From assembly GCF_050589645.1 (NCBI RefSeq), contig NZ_JBNGOQ010000004.1:496001-560000 (forward strand): a stretch of DNA of 64,000 nt. Reading direction: 5' to 3'. The position numbers and the translations under genes were made by a program. The notes beneath the pieces were generated by a model, which was not told the origin of the DNA, ran no database searches, and saw only the letters and a program-made list of their open reading frames with translations. Positions 42,889 to 51,980 of this stretch are shown here, in pieces. The stretch is from JBNGOQ01 sp050589645 (lineage in GTDB: Bacteria; Bacteroidota; Bacteroidia; Flavobacteriales; Flavobacteriaceae). The first letter of the stretch is position 1, and the number at the start of each line of letters is the position of its first letter.

Positions 42889-44472
42889 TTATTTCTGATT
42901 TACAAGATCCATGAGGTCCACATCATTGCCCAACAATACCTGATTGCTATCTATACGCCCTTTTAGGGGGCCGTTTTCCAGTTTAAGGACACCCCGCGGA
43001 CAAACAGCGGAACAAATACCACAGCCCACACAACTAGATCGTACGATGTTCTCCCCTTTTTGGGCGTAGGCCCTTACATCGATACCCATTTCGCAATAGG
43101 TGGAACAATTTCCACAGGAGATGCACTGACCACCGTTGGTGGTGATCCTGAATCTGGAGAAGAGCCGCTGTTGGAATCCCAGAATGGCCGCCATGGGACA
43201 ACCAAACCTGCACCAGACCCTATTGCCCAATAAGGGGTAGAATCCGGTTCCGATGACACCAGAAAAAATGCTCCCGATCAAAAAGCCGTAAGATTTTCTA
43301 AGGCTTTCCGATTTGAAGAGAAAGATATTGCCGTCACCACTAAAGTAATGTAGCCCGATCAGTGCCATAATGATTACAAAATAACCAATGGCACCATATT
43401 GGGCATCCTTTTGGAGCTCTTGTCTTTTAAAGAGCATTACCCATCCAAAGACCAAGGTCAGGATTGCGGTTACCCCCACTAGAAAGGTGGTTTTCGTAAG
43501 CCAGTACTTGCTGGTATCGTTGCCAAGATAGGAATAGATTACTGCCGTGGTCATCAGGGTAACAAATACCACCACGCTATGTACCACCCAGCGTTCAACC
43601 TTCCAGGCCGATACTTTTTTATCGCTTAATTGCCTAAAGGAATCGCCGGCAGTCTCGGCCAATCCGCCACAGCCACATACCCATGAGCAATACCAGCGCT
43701 TACCATACTTAAAGGTGAGGATGGGTGAGATTACAAAAATGGTAAGAATACCAAAAAGGAGCATGGCCATCCCTACGTCTCCGGCATCTATAAAACCATT
43801 AATTCGGTAGCGTTCAAAATTATAGTAGTTCAAGGGCCACATATTCTTGAGGTCGTAGTACGGAATCTTGCCGTTGAGCCTGGCCATAATCTCTGGAATG
43901 AGAAAGGCAAAGGCTGCTTGAAAAAACATAACGCTAATGGTCCGTAAAACCTCGTAACGGTTATGGCGGTATTTCCAAATGAACTTGACCCCAAAGGCCA
44001 AAATGGCCACGGTGTATAAGGTTCCATATACAAACCACTGGCTGGCCGGATTTCCACTGAGCATTTTACTAAGGGGGTCAAACAGAGCAATAACCCCGGT
44101 ATTATCGCCTTTTGAGGACAATCCCAAATAGGCCGGAAAAAAATAGAGCACAATATAAAATCCGGTCAGAGCTATCCCCGCCAGCCATCCGAAGAGGCCC
44201 GCCGAGGAAATGGATTTAAACCATACCCCATCATTTTTGATGCCCTTGTGTTTCTGGCCATAGGCTTCTTTGGAGAACCAGAAGGTTCCCCCAAAAATGG
44301 AGAGCAGCGCTAGGGAGAGCCACAGCCCTTTGTTGGGAAAATTTATGTTGAAAGAAGCGAGCAATAAAATGCCAAGACCTGCCATACCCCAAAGGGTAGC
44401 CAATTTTTGCCCTTTGCTCAATGACTTGGGGGGTTGGCCGGTAAGCGCCATGCTTTTATCTAAAGTGCTCAT
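42889..44472 (-). CDS. membrane-bound 4Fe-4S electron-transfer protein (NapH/NosR-like)
   Basis: 527 residues from the ATG at 44472; an earlier in-frame ATG would overlap the upstream gene. About nine to ten membrane helices carry two conserved Cys motifs, CSWVCGCGGLAE and CRFGCPMAA. These are followed by two C-terminal 4Fe-4S ferredoxin motifs, CISCGNCSTYCEMG and CVGCGICSAVCPRG. This is the pattern of NapH/NosR/RdxA-type proteins that move electrons through the membrane. The FAD oxidoreductase encoded 14 bases upstream is its likely partner. Electron acceptor unknown. Confidence 0.86.
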   Translation of the reverse strand: MSTLDKSMALTGQPPKSLSKGQKLATLWGMAGLGILLLASFNINFPNKGLWLSLALLSIFGGTFWFSKEAYGQKHKGIKNDGVWFKSISSAGLFGWLAGIALTGFYIVLYFFPAYLGLSSKGDNTGVIALFDPLSKMLSGNPASQWFVYGTLYTVAILAFGVKFIWKYRHNRYEVLRTISVMFFQAAFAFLIPEIMARLNGKIPYYDLKNMWPLNYYNFERYRINGFIDAGDVGMAMLLFGILTIFVISPILTFKYGKRWYCSWVCGCGGLAETAGDSFRQLSDKKVSAWKVERWVVHSVVVFVTLMTTAVIYSYLGNDTSKYWLTKTTFLVGVTAILTLVFGWVMLFKRQELQKDAQYGAIGYFVIIMALIGLHYFSGDGNIFLFKSESLRKSYGFLIGSIFSGVIGTGFYPLLGNRVWCRFGCPMAAILGFQQRLFSRFRITTNGGQCISCGNCSTYCEMGIDVRAYAQKGENIVRSSCVGCGICSAVCPRGVLKLENGPLKGRIDSNQVLLGNDVDLMDLVNQK

Positions 44473-44486
44473 AGTCTGTTTCTGGT

Positions 44487-45836
44487 TTATGTGGTTTGAA
44501 AAATTCGTGCCCAACTTTTTTTCTTGGGTTTGATGTTGGCGCCCATTTCCGAATTGTATTTGGATACGATTTCGGTCTCGTAGTGCGAATAGAATTCTGG
44601 ATCAAAGTTGGCATCCCCTAAATGTTCCATGACATGGTCTACCGATCGTCCCTCGGTAAGCCAACGGTCAAAAATTTCGTGGCGCATACGGATACCAAAG
44701 GTATTGATGCCCAAAAACTGTCGGGTTTCCCTATGATAAGCCACCGTGATACAAACTTTCTCTAGGGCATGTCTCCAGTGAAAATGTTGTTCATAGTCCT
44801 TTTTGGCCGGCCCGTCGGCAAATACCCAGCCGTAGGTCTGGTATTCTATGTCCAGGAATTTGGCAGAGTTGAACCAGTGCCCGGGCTTGTATTCCAATTT
44901 GTTTCCACAGATGGTATGGGCCACGGTCTCGCCCATCATGCGCCCGGTATACCATACTGCTTCGATGGGCCGGCGGTTGCCAATGGCCTCATGCTGTTCG
45001 GCGCAGTCGCCTATAGCATATATATCCTGAATATTGGTTTCCAAGTGCCTGTTGACCTTTACACCCCTGCCGAGTTCAATACCGGAATCCTTTAAAAAAT
45101 CCACATTTGGGGAAACCCCGGCGGTGAGTCCTACCACATCGCATTCGATTGTTTCGCCTTTATCCGTAGTGACCGCTTTTGCCTTGCCATTTTCGTCAGG
45201 AATGATTTCAACAAGGTTGGTCCCCAATTTTAGATCGATGTGGTGCTCCAGGATGTGCTCGTTGATCATCTGCGATTCCCCTTCCGGAAGCACACCGTTC
45301 CAGAAACTGCTTTCCCTGACCAAAAAGGTCACTGGAATATCCCTGCTTCTAAGCATTTCGGCCAACTCTATTCCTATGAGTCCGCCCCCTACGATCACGG
45401 CACGCTTGCAGAGCTCCTTGTTCGGGGCATGGACTTCCAGGAGATCTAGGTCCTGTTTGGAGTACATACCCTGTACCCCATGCAAATCCTGGCCTGGCCA
45501 ACCAAACTTGTTGGGTTTGGATCCCGTGGCAATGATCAATTTATCATAGCCAATAGTCCTGGAGTTGTCCAATAGCAACTTTTTCTCTTCGTGATTTACC
45601 TTGGTAACATAGCCTCGGACCAATTCTATCCTGTTCTTTTGCCAAAACCAGTTCTCATAGGGTTGAATATGATCAAACTTCATATGGCCCATGTAAACGT
45701 ACATCAAAGCGGTACGGGAGAAGAAATAATCGGTTTCCGCCGAAACCATAATGATTCTTTTATCGGATAGTTTTCGGATATGTCTGGCTGCGGATACACC
45801 AGCGATACCGTTACCGATGATAACGATGTTTTCCAT
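44487..45836 (-). CDS. NAD(P)/FAD-dependent pyridine nucleotide-disulfide-type oxidoreductase
   Basis: 449 residues. FAD-binding IVIIGNGIAGVSAARHIRKL at the N-terminus, the NAD(P) Rossmann motif AVIVGGGLIGIELAEML (about 148-164), and the second FAD contact DIYAIGDCAE (about 268-277). No redox-active CxxC, so it is of the nitrite-reductase/rubredoxin-reductase kind that passes electrons to a protein partner. A C-terminal 100-residue extension is basic and may contact that partner. It heads a minus-strand run with the Fe-S membrane protein. Confidence 0.9.
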   Translation of the reverse strand: MENIVIIGNGIAGVSAARHIRKLSDKRIIMVSAETDYFFSRTALMYVYMGHMKFDHIQPYENWFWQKNRIELVRGYVTKVNHEEKKLLLDNSRTIGYDKLIIATGSKPNKFGWPGQDLHGVQGMYSKQDLDLLEVHAPNKELCKRAVIVGGGLIGIELAEMLRSRDIPVTFLVRESSFWNGVLPEGESQMINEHILEHHIDLKLGTNLVEIIPDENGKAKAVTTDKGETIECDVVGLTAGVSPNVDFLKDSGIELGRGVKVNRHLETNIQDIYAIGDCAEQHEAIGNRRPIEAVWYTGRMMGETVAHTICGNKLEYKPGHWFNSAKFLDIEYQTYGWVFADGPAKKDYEQHFHWRHALEKVCITVAYHRETRQFLGINTFGIRMRHEIFDRWLTEGRSVDHVMEHLGDANFDPEFYSHYETEIVSKYNSEMGANIKPKKKSWARIFQTT

Positions 45837-46068
45837 TTGGATTGTGGGTGTTACAATTTTTTAGGTCGTGTCTAAATATAAGAACTTAATTTTCAACTTT
45901 AATTTAGAAAGAATTTAAATACGATGTTTTGCTGTAAGGTTTTAGATGAAAAAACGAACACCTAACTCGTTGATTACTAATTTCTTAAATAAATCACAAA
46001 ATTCTGAATTTTCTGTAGGGTAGTGGGCAATGATTCGACCTAAGCGTCAATCTAGCACAAATAAAACC

Positions 46069-46797
46069 ATGCAAATGAAAAGTACCATAGCACACCTTAC
46101 AGCTGTTTTTTTATTGACCGTCTCCCTAAGCTATGGGCAGACCAAAGCTGAGTTTTTCTCCAAGGCCGATACTTTTTTTAAGACCTATATAAAACAAGGT
46201 AGGGTAGCCTATAGCACAATCAAACAAGATCCGGGCGCACTTGACGAACTGATAAGTATGGCCGAGGGCATTAGTGTGTCCAAATCGGACAGTAAGGAAT
46301 ACCAAGCATTCTGGATCAACGGGTATAATCTTTCGGTAATCAAGGGAATCGTGGACAATTATCCAATAAAGTCGCCCCTGGACAAGGCAGGTTTTTTTGA
46401 TGCGATCAAATACAATATTGGTGGGCATAGCATCACTTTGAACGACATAGAAAACAAACTGTTGAGGGCCAATTTTCCCAACGAAGCCCGTTTTCATTTC
46501 GTTTTGGTCTGTGCCGGTTTAGGCTGTCCCCCCATTATTGACCGGGCATACTTGCCCTCTTCCTTGGAGGTGCAACTGCAGAAACAGACCCAATTGGCGC
46601 TGAACAATCCGGAGTTTATCAAACTAAATAAGAACAAGGTTGGGCTTTCCCAGATTTTTGAATGGTACAAGGGAGATTTTACGCAGGGTGGAAAGAGTTT
46701 GGTCGATTTTGTGAACCTGTACCGAAACGAGAAACTTCCGGAAAAGGCCAAAACCTATTTCTACAGTTACGATTGGACCCTAAATGAAAGTAAATAA
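46069..46797 (+). CDS. DUF547 protein, secreted
   Basis: 242 residues from the ATG at 46069 (46075 is equally possible; an ATG at 46030 would put a polar stretch before the signal peptide). Signal peptide about 3-24, ending SYGQ. The DUF547 core has FWINGYNLSVIKGIVDNYPIKS, HFVLVCAGLGCPPI and the C-terminal SYDWTLNESK. DUF547 has a cysteine-peptidase-like fold with a conserved Cys-His pair, but no reaction is established. A paralogue is at 51967-52863. Confidence 0.88.
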   Translation: MQMKSTIAHLTAVFLLTVSLSYGQTKAEFFSKADTFFKTYIKQGRVAYSTIKQDPGALDELISMAEGISVSKSDSKEYQAFWINGYNLSVIKGIVDNYPIKSPLDKAGFFDAIKYNIGGHSITLNDIENKLLRANFPNEARFHFVLVCAGLGCPPIIDRAYLPSSLEVQLQKQTQLALNNPEFIKLNKNKVGLSQIFEWYKGDFTQGGKSLVDFVNLYRNEKLPEKAKTYFYSYDWTLNESK

Positions 46798-46822
46798 TAA
46801 CGACATATAAATAACGACTAAA

Positions 46823-47701
46823 ATGAAATTGTTTAAACACGGTATATTAAGTATTGCATTGTTTTTTGTTGCAGCAACAGCTATTGCACAGGACGATAAG
46901 GATCAACAGAAAAGTAACATCCAGACCTTTACTCCTTCCAAATTGGTCGGCAAGGGCCAGTGGGATCTTAAATGGTTCAACAACCTCTATACACAGACAG
47001 AGAGTACCTTTAGCGAGGGCAGAGAACCCAGGCAGACCTTTTTTACCTCTACCTTGGAGGTGTATACGGGCGTTGGTGAAAATAAAAGATGGAATGTGGG
47101 GGCCATCCTGGAGTTTAGGTCCAACGTGGTGGCCGATAGGGGTGCCCTGGAGGTATTTCAGTTTGACGGTGATGACACCACGGCCCGATCAGGTCTGACT
47201 TCCATAGCACCTTCTGTAAAATTTGTGCCTTTTGCTTCTCTGAGCAATTTTTCCATACAAAGCTCCTTTTTTATTCCCTTAGTGGATAACGAAACGGAAA
47301 ATGGTGTTTTTTTAGATCAAAACGGATTTATTTGGCAGAATCGGTTTTTCTATGATTATACCTTTCCCGGAGATAAGTGGCAGTTGTTCAGCGAGATCAA
47401 TTCCGAACTGAATTTTGGGGACAAGGACGAGAGTTTTGCCAACAACAGTTTGCGGCTTACGCCAGGCATCTTTTTGAGTTATTTCCCAAGTTCCAAGTTC
47501 ACCATCCTGGCTTTGGCGCAACATTCCCAATTGATAGACCTGGGCAGCGATTTTGAACAAGACTTTACCGCGCTTGGTGGAGGTCTAAAGTACCAATTGA
47601 CCAAAGCATTGAACATTGAGTTTCTGTATACAAATTTCGTAAGGGGCAATGACACAGGCCTAGGGGAAACCTTTAACATAGGCTTAAGGGCCATTTTGTA
47701 G
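46823..47701 (+). CDS. putative outer-membrane beta-barrel protein
   Basis: 292 residues. Signal peptide ending at TAIAQ (about residue 22). The rest is a set of amphipathic strands with aromatic girdles (TQTESTFS, FFTSTLEVYTG, LRLTPGIFLSYFPSSKF), consistent with a barrel of about 12 strands. It follows the DUF547 gene by 25 bases and probably shares its transcript. I cannot name a family or substrate. Confidence 0.7.
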   Translation: MKLFKHGILSIALFFVAATAIAQDDKDQQKSNIQTFTPSKLVGKGQWDLKWFNNLYTQTESTFSEGREPRQTFFTSTLEVYTGVGENKRWNVGAILEFRSNVVADRGALEVFQFDGDDTTARSGLTSIAPSVKFVPFASLSNFSIQSSFFIPLVDNETENGVFLDQNGFIWQNRFFYDYTFPGDKWQLFSEINSELNFGDKDESFANNSLRLTPGIFLSYFPSSKFTILALAQHSQLIDLGSDFEQDFTALGGGLKYQLTKALNIEFLYTNFVRGNDTGLGETFNIGLRAIL

Positions 47702-47726
47702 AAGGAATTCATAAAAATATTATTTT

Positions 47727-47773
47727 AGAAGCCTTATTCCCGATCATATGAGGAAAATAGGGCTTCTTTTTTT
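47727..47773 (+). terminator. terminator-like hairpin with the GH113 start codon in its loop
   Basis: Arms AGAAGCCTTATT (47727-47738) and AATAGGGCTTCT (47756-47767) pair over 12 bp with one G-T wobble and are followed by six T. The 17-base loop holds the ATG (47748) of the GH113 gene. It would end the DUF547/barrel transcript, and in a GH113 message would hide or shape the start region. Confidence 0.75.
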
Positions 47774-48752
47774 ATGTCTGGTGCAACTCTCCTGTACCGG
47801 TCAGGTCATGGAAAAAATCAATGGAGTGAGTTTTGTGGGTTCCCGTGAAAAGGTTACCCAGCAACAAGTGGATGCCGTGGTTGGGATCAATGCCGGTTAT
47901 GCTGCGGTAATGCCGTTCGGGTTTATTCGGGACCTGCATTCCCCGGATATTGTCTTTGACACGGACAGGCAATGGTACGGGGAAACCAGGAGAGGTGCCA
48001 AGCAATACATACAATTGCTCCAGAAAAATGGGATCGAGGTGATGCTGAAACCACAAATTTGGATTTGGAGGGGGGAGTTTACCGGCGGATTAAAGATGGG
48101 ATCGGAAGAGGATTGGAAGGCCCTGGAAGCTTCGTACGATGCGTTTATCCTCACCTATGCCAAACTGGCCGAGGAGACCAATACCAAATTACTTTGCATT
48201 GGAACCGAATTGGAACAATTTGTAAAAAACCGGCCCCAGTACTGGAAAGCCCTAATTAAAAAAATTAGAGCGGTATACCAGGGTAAACTAACCTATGCGG
48301 CCAATTGGGACGAGTACCCGAGAACCTCTTTTTGGGATGAGCTCGATTATATAGGGATTGATGCTTATTTCCCTTTGTCCGAGGAAAAGACCCCGACAAT
48401 TGAGCAGCTCAAGGCCGGATGGCGACCCCATAAAGAAAGAATTTCCCTCTTGTCCGAAACCATGAACAAACCGGTGCTGTTTACCGAGTTCGGATACCGA
48501 AGTATGGATTATACGGCCAAAAAACCCTGGTTGGTAGATCAAAACCAAATGGCGGTCAATTTTGAGGGTCAGGTGAACGCGAAAAAAGCGATCTTCGAAG
48601 AGTTTTGGACTGAGGATTGGTTTGCTGGTGGATTTGTATGGAAGTGGTTCATTGATCATAAAAACGCGGGCGGGGATACCTGCAACCGATTTACCCCTCA
48701 AAACAAACCTGCGGAAGACGTACTGCAACAGTATTTTAATAGGTATCGGTAA
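47748..48752 (+). CDS. GH113-like glycoside hydrolase lipoprotein (possible beta-mannanase)
   Basis: 334 residues. Lipoprotein signal with lipobox LVQLSC around residue 16. The TIM barrel has the general acid candidate Glu154 (CIGTELEQF) and nucleophile candidate Glu247 (LFTEFGYRS), spaced as in GH113 and related clan GH-A families. LKPQIWIWRGEF is a family-typical segment. GH113 enzymes characterised so far cut beta-mannans, but specificity here is unproven. The start codon lies in the loop of a terminator-like hairpin. Confidence 0.83.
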   Translation: MRKIGLLFLCLVQLSCTGQVMEKINGVSFVGSREKVTQQQVDAVVGINAGYAAVMPFGFIRDLHSPDIVFDTDRQWYGETRRGAKQYIQLLQKNGIEVMLKPQIWIWRGEFTGGLKMGSEEDWKALEASYDAFILTYAKLAEETNTKLLCIGTELEQFVKNRPQYWKALIKKIRAVYQGKLTYAANWDEYPRTSFWDELDYIGIDAYFPLSEEKTPTIEQLKAGWRPHKERISLLSETMNKPVLFTEFGYRSMDYTAKKPWLVDQNQMAVNFEGQVNAKKAIFEEFWTEDWFAGGFVWKWFIDHKNAGGDTCNRFTPQNKPAEDVLQQYFNRYR

Positions 48753-48942
48753 GGTGTCATGCACCCTCGGTGTCTGCTTTCCCAAGGGTTTTTCCCTCCT
48801 TGGTGCATCTGGTACTTTATGGAAGTCCTAATTGAACCAGCGGGTTTGCCCGAAGTTTTTCCAAGGCCCTTAATTATCACAAGACCGTGAACTTTTTTAG
48901 GAAGGGATGGGCTATCTTTAAAGCCAAAACCCAAAAATTGCC

Positions 48943-50202
48943 ATGAGGTTTGGTCCATCACTTTTGCTTTTTTTCCTTTTTGCTTGGGGATTTGCGCAAC
49001 AACCTACCGTAGCCGATGTAAAGGTACAGGGCAATAAGCGGACCAAGGCATCCTTTATCAAAAAAATTGCCAAGGTACGGCCTGGAACCATCTTGGACTC
49101 TATGGCCATGGAAGCGGATATCGCCCGCTTAAAACGTCTACCATCGGTGTCGCATGCTTACTTTCAGGTTTTCCCTGCCCAGGAAAACACCTATAATGTA
49201 TTTTATAATATTGAGGAAAACTTCACTTTGATTCCGTTTGCCAATGTATATACCTCTACCAATGACGATTTTGCCTTCCGGATCGGGCTTCAGGAATTCA
49301 ACCTTTTGGGTCGGAATATTACCCTGGGCGGGTTTTATCAACGGGATGTGTTTAATTCGTTCGGGCTAAATATCCGGGCGCCCTATTTGTTTACAAATAC
49401 CTTGGGCCTGGCCGTCAACTATCAAGATTTAACAACCCAGGAACCGGTTTTTTTTGAGAATGCTACAGCAGATTATAAATATAACAATACCTCCTTCGAG
49501 GTTTTGGGACTCTACGAATTTAATCTGAAAAACAGGATCGAGTTGGGCATCAACTTTTTTACGGAAGACTACGAGTTCCTATTTGGCGCTACAAGTCCGG
49601 ATGTGCCTTTAGAACTTGTGGTGGATAAATTATTGTACAAACTCATCTATGAATACAACGGTATAAAATATTATTATCAGTATTTATCGGGATTTAAAAG
49701 TACGCTCAACCTGCAATACGTGACCAGTTCGGATGTACGCCTACCGGAGTTTTTGATCGGCTTCAATGATTTTGTCTATTTCAATAGGGTAGGAAAACGA
49801 GGCAATTGGGCCAGTCGCTTGCGTTTGGGAGTCGCGAGCAATATAGATTCTCCCTTTGCGCCCTTTGCCGTGGACAACAACTTGAATATACGTGGGGTAG
49901 GGAATACCATTGATAGAGGTACTGCTGCCATTGTCCTGAATACGGAATACAGGCATACCTTGATAGACAAGGATTGGTTTGTGCTACAGGGCAATGTTTT
50001 CATCGACGGGGGCTCATGGCGAAATCCCGGAGGTGACTTTGGAGATTTTGGGGATGATGAAAATTTGAGGATATATCCCGGTTTTGGTATCCGCTTTATT
50101 CATAAGCGTATTTTCAACGCCATTTTTAGGGTCGATTACGGACATGGGATCACTCAGGAAGCCGCAAAGGGCATTGTATTTGGAATTGGTCAGTATTTTT
50201 AA
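48943..50202 (+). CDS. Omp85-family outer-membrane protein with one POTRA domain
   Basis: 419 residues, much shorter than BamA (about 800). Signal peptide about 1-19 (WGFAQ). One POTRA-like domain (about 22-95; VADVKVQGNKRTKASFIKKI). A 16-strand-type barrel follows, with the loop-6 motif as LNIRGVG (about 310) and a C-terminal GIGQYF. Omp85 proteins insert or move proteins or lipids across the outer membrane. The gene stands between the GH113 and the amidase-like genes; its client is unknown. Confidence 0.82.
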   Translation: MRFGPSLLLFFLFAWGFAQQPTVADVKVQGNKRTKASFIKKIAKVRPGTILDSMAMEADIARLKRLPSVSHAYFQVFPAQENTYNVFYNIEENFTLIPFANVYTSTNDDFAFRIGLQEFNLLGRNITLGGFYQRDVFNSFGLNIRAPYLFTNTLGLAVNYQDLTTQEPVFFENATADYKYNNTSFEVLGLYEFNLKNRIELGINFFTEDYEFLFGATSPDVPLELVVDKLLYKLIYEYNGIKYYYQYLSGFKSTLNLQYVTSSDVRLPEFLIGFNDFVYFNRVGKRGNWASRLRLGVASNIDSPFAPFAVDNNLNIRGVGNTIDRGTAAIVLNTEYRHTLIDKDWFVLQGNVFIDGGSWRNPGGDFGDFGDDENLRIYPGFGIRFIHKRIFNAIFRVDYGHGITQEAAKGIVFGIGQYF

Positions 50203-50211
50203 ATACCTTTG
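50180..50211 (+). promoter_or_regulatory. promoter of the amidase-like gene
   Basis: TTG (50180-50182), 21 bases, TACCTTTG (50204-50211) fits the flavobacterial promoter pattern. The start codon is 18 bases downstream. The -33 box lies in the last codons of the Omp85 gene, so the amidase-like gene can be expressed on its own. Confidence 0.6.
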
Positions 50212-50229
50212 TAGGAAACCATCTTTAGA

Positions 50230-51192
50230 ATGCCTGTTAATAAGGGGATCACGTTTATAGTGCTTATTTTCCTCTTCCTTGGACAGATACGCGCCCAAGA
50301 TCCCCCGTTGAAAGCTATCGCCGAAGAGGGCGATGGTATTTTTTCCATTCTCCGAAGACAGGGTATTGATCCCATAAAATATTACGCTGATTTTATCGCC
50401 TTGAACCGAAGTAGTTTGAAATCGGGAAATGGGTTAAAAAAGGGCAAGGAATATGTTATTCCGCGGGTGCCTGATTCCTTTAAGGCAATGGCGAGACAGA
50501 TACAATTGTCAGATGGGTCCGAAACTCCGCTGTTTGGTAGGGAAGTGGCAGACTTTGTGCGAAAGGACAGTTCCTTAAACAAGGTGGTCTATTATTTGGT
50601 TTCGATACAGGAGAGGCACGAGGCGGCGGAAAAAAACGTTAAGGAACGTCGCTCCGAAAAGGATATAACATTGCAACTGGCGAAGGAACTATTGCTTCGA
50701 GGCGCCATGGTGTATTGGTTAAACGATTCCCATGCATCCACCACCAAAACGGATGCCAATAGGAATGATGTCGATGAGACCCTTATGCAGACCAAGGGCA
50801 TGGACGCCTATATTGATGCAATCAACAAACGCTATTTAAAGCACAACGGCAAATATCAGCGGTTGTTGGTCATCCAAGAACGCATCTCCACTACCGGGCC
50901 AGGAATAGACGTTACCTTATACCATCACGAAACCAGCGCGGAAGGAAAAAAATTGGCGAACAACATACGGCGCATGTTCCGGGAACGAAACATTAGAACC
51001 AGATATTTTAAGAGTTATTCCGAGGTTTTTAAGGATAAAGGCGGTCTGTACTTGGCCAAGAACATCCTGCCTACCATGACCTATATTGAAATAGACCGAA
51101 ACCCCAAAGCGCGTAAAAGGACCCTTGCGGATATTATCACCAATGGGGTGTTATTGGACTACTCCGATTTGGACTTTGAGGACAAGGATTGA
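50230..51192 (+). CDS. divergent LysM plus N-acetylmuramoyl-L-alanine amidase-like protein
   Basis: 320 residues. Signal peptide ending IRAQ (about 23). Residues 30-80 resemble a LysM module (GDGIFSILRRQGIDPIKYYADFIALN...GKEYVIP). Residues 118-290 follow the order of the Amidase_3 fold: His130, Glu143 in EKDITLQLAKELLLRGA, then VIQER where the second zinc His is expected (Gln216), and Glu287 in YIEID. So one zinc ligand seems lost. It may bind peptidoglycan without cleaving it, or use altered chemistry. Family assignment is by pattern only. Confidence 0.65.
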   Translation: MPVNKGITFIVLIFLFLGQIRAQDPPLKAIAEEGDGIFSILRRQGIDPIKYYADFIALNRSSLKSGNGLKKGKEYVIPRVPDSFKAMARQIQLSDGSETPLFGREVADFVRKDSSLNKVVYYLVSIQERHEAAEKNVKERRSEKDITLQLAKELLLRGAMVYWLNDSHASTTKTDANRNDVDETLMQTKGMDAYIDAINKRYLKHNGKYQRLLVIQERISTTGPGIDVTLYHHETSAEGKKLANNIRRMFRERNIRTRYFKSYSEVFKDKGGLYLAKNILPTMTYIEIDRNPKARKRTLADIITNGVLLDYSDLDFEDKD

Positions 51193-51217
51193 TCAGAGCA
51201 AGCGGGGGACTTCCTTG

Positions 51218-51258
51218 CCTCAATGAAAACCGATGGATTAGTTGGTTTCTTGTTGAGG
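51218..51258. terminator. possible hairpin between convergent genes
   Basis: CCTCAA (51218-51223) and TTGAGG (51253-51258) with inner GAAAACC and GGTTTC arms form a long imperfect stem in the 77-base gap between the amidase-like and glycosyltransferase genes. No T-run follows on either strand, so terminator activity is uncertain. Confidence 0.35.
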
Positions 51259-51269
51259 TAAAACGCAAT

Positions 51270-51980
51270 CTAAGACGCCACTTTACGCCTGTAGTAATCA
51301 TATAGGGCCCCCGGAGGTGCTCCCATGAACTTCTTTAGGTGAATAACCCCAAAATGGTACTGCAATCTGAGCCATCCATTTTTCTCATATTTACGCGCTG
51401 AGGTTTGCACGCGCTGTGGAAGTATCTTAAAGTTGGTTATTTTGTACAGGCGCCCAATAAACTCGTTGTCCTCATAAATAATATAGTTTTCGTCAAAACC
51501 CAATGATTTTTGGAACAATGATCGGGAAATAAAAAGGGACTGGTCTCCCCCTCTACAAATCCTGTGGTTGACTTTGGTGAACCATGCGAACAATTTCAAG
51601 GCCCAATTATTGCTATCGAACCGCATGCGAAAACAGCCCGCATCAAATCCTTCCTCCTTGGCTTTGAGGATAAAGTTGTCAAAATTCTTGGGCGGTAGGG
51701 TATCGGCGTGCAAAAAATAGAACAGGTCTCCCCTGGCATGTTGCGCGCCATAATTCATTTGTTTGGCACGCCCCTTTTCGGCAGGTAATATCTTGGCCCC
51801 CAAATCAAGGGCTACAGCGGCGGTACGGTCCGTACTTCCTCCGTCCACAATAAGGATTTCCTCGATGTTTCCAGAGGAAGCGCAATTTTTTGCTAAATGG
51901 TCCAAGAGCTTCCCGATATGCTCCTCCTCGTTGAGCACCGGAACGATAATGCTGATTGTCCGGGGTTTATTTTGCTTCAT
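51270..51980 (-). CDS. family 2 glycosyltransferase, TIGR04283-like (arsenosugar-associated)
   Basis: 236 residues. GT2 start ISIIVPVLNEEEHIGKLLDHL, ILIVDGGSTDRT, and the metal site FLHADTLPP (DxD replaced by HAD). This matches the TIGR04283 glycosyltransferases found in arsenosugar clusters. Other members of such a cluster (ArsM, nucleoside phosphorylase, TIGR04282-like GT, DUF547, phosphate permease) are the next genes upstream. Overlaps the DUF547 gene end by 14 bases. Confidence 0.85.
   Translation of the reverse strand: MKQNKPRTISIIVPVLNEEEHIGKLLDHLAKNCASSGNIEEILIVDGGSTDRTAAVALDLGAKILPAEKGRAKQMNYGAQHARGDLFYFLHADTLPPKNFDNFILKAKEEGFDAGCFRMRFDSNNWALKLFAWFTKVNHRICRGGDQSLFISRSLFQKSLGFDENYIIYEDNEFIGRLYKITNFKILPQRVQTSARKYEKNGWLRLQYHFGVIHLKKFMGAPPGALYDYYRRKVAS

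Noticed and set aside
48759..48808. inverted repeat ATGCACC ... GGTGCAT with an inner CAAGG/CCTTG stem after the GH113 gene
   Set aside because: It could be a hairpin in the message end, but no T-run follows and no riboswitch pattern was recognised, so no function is claimed.
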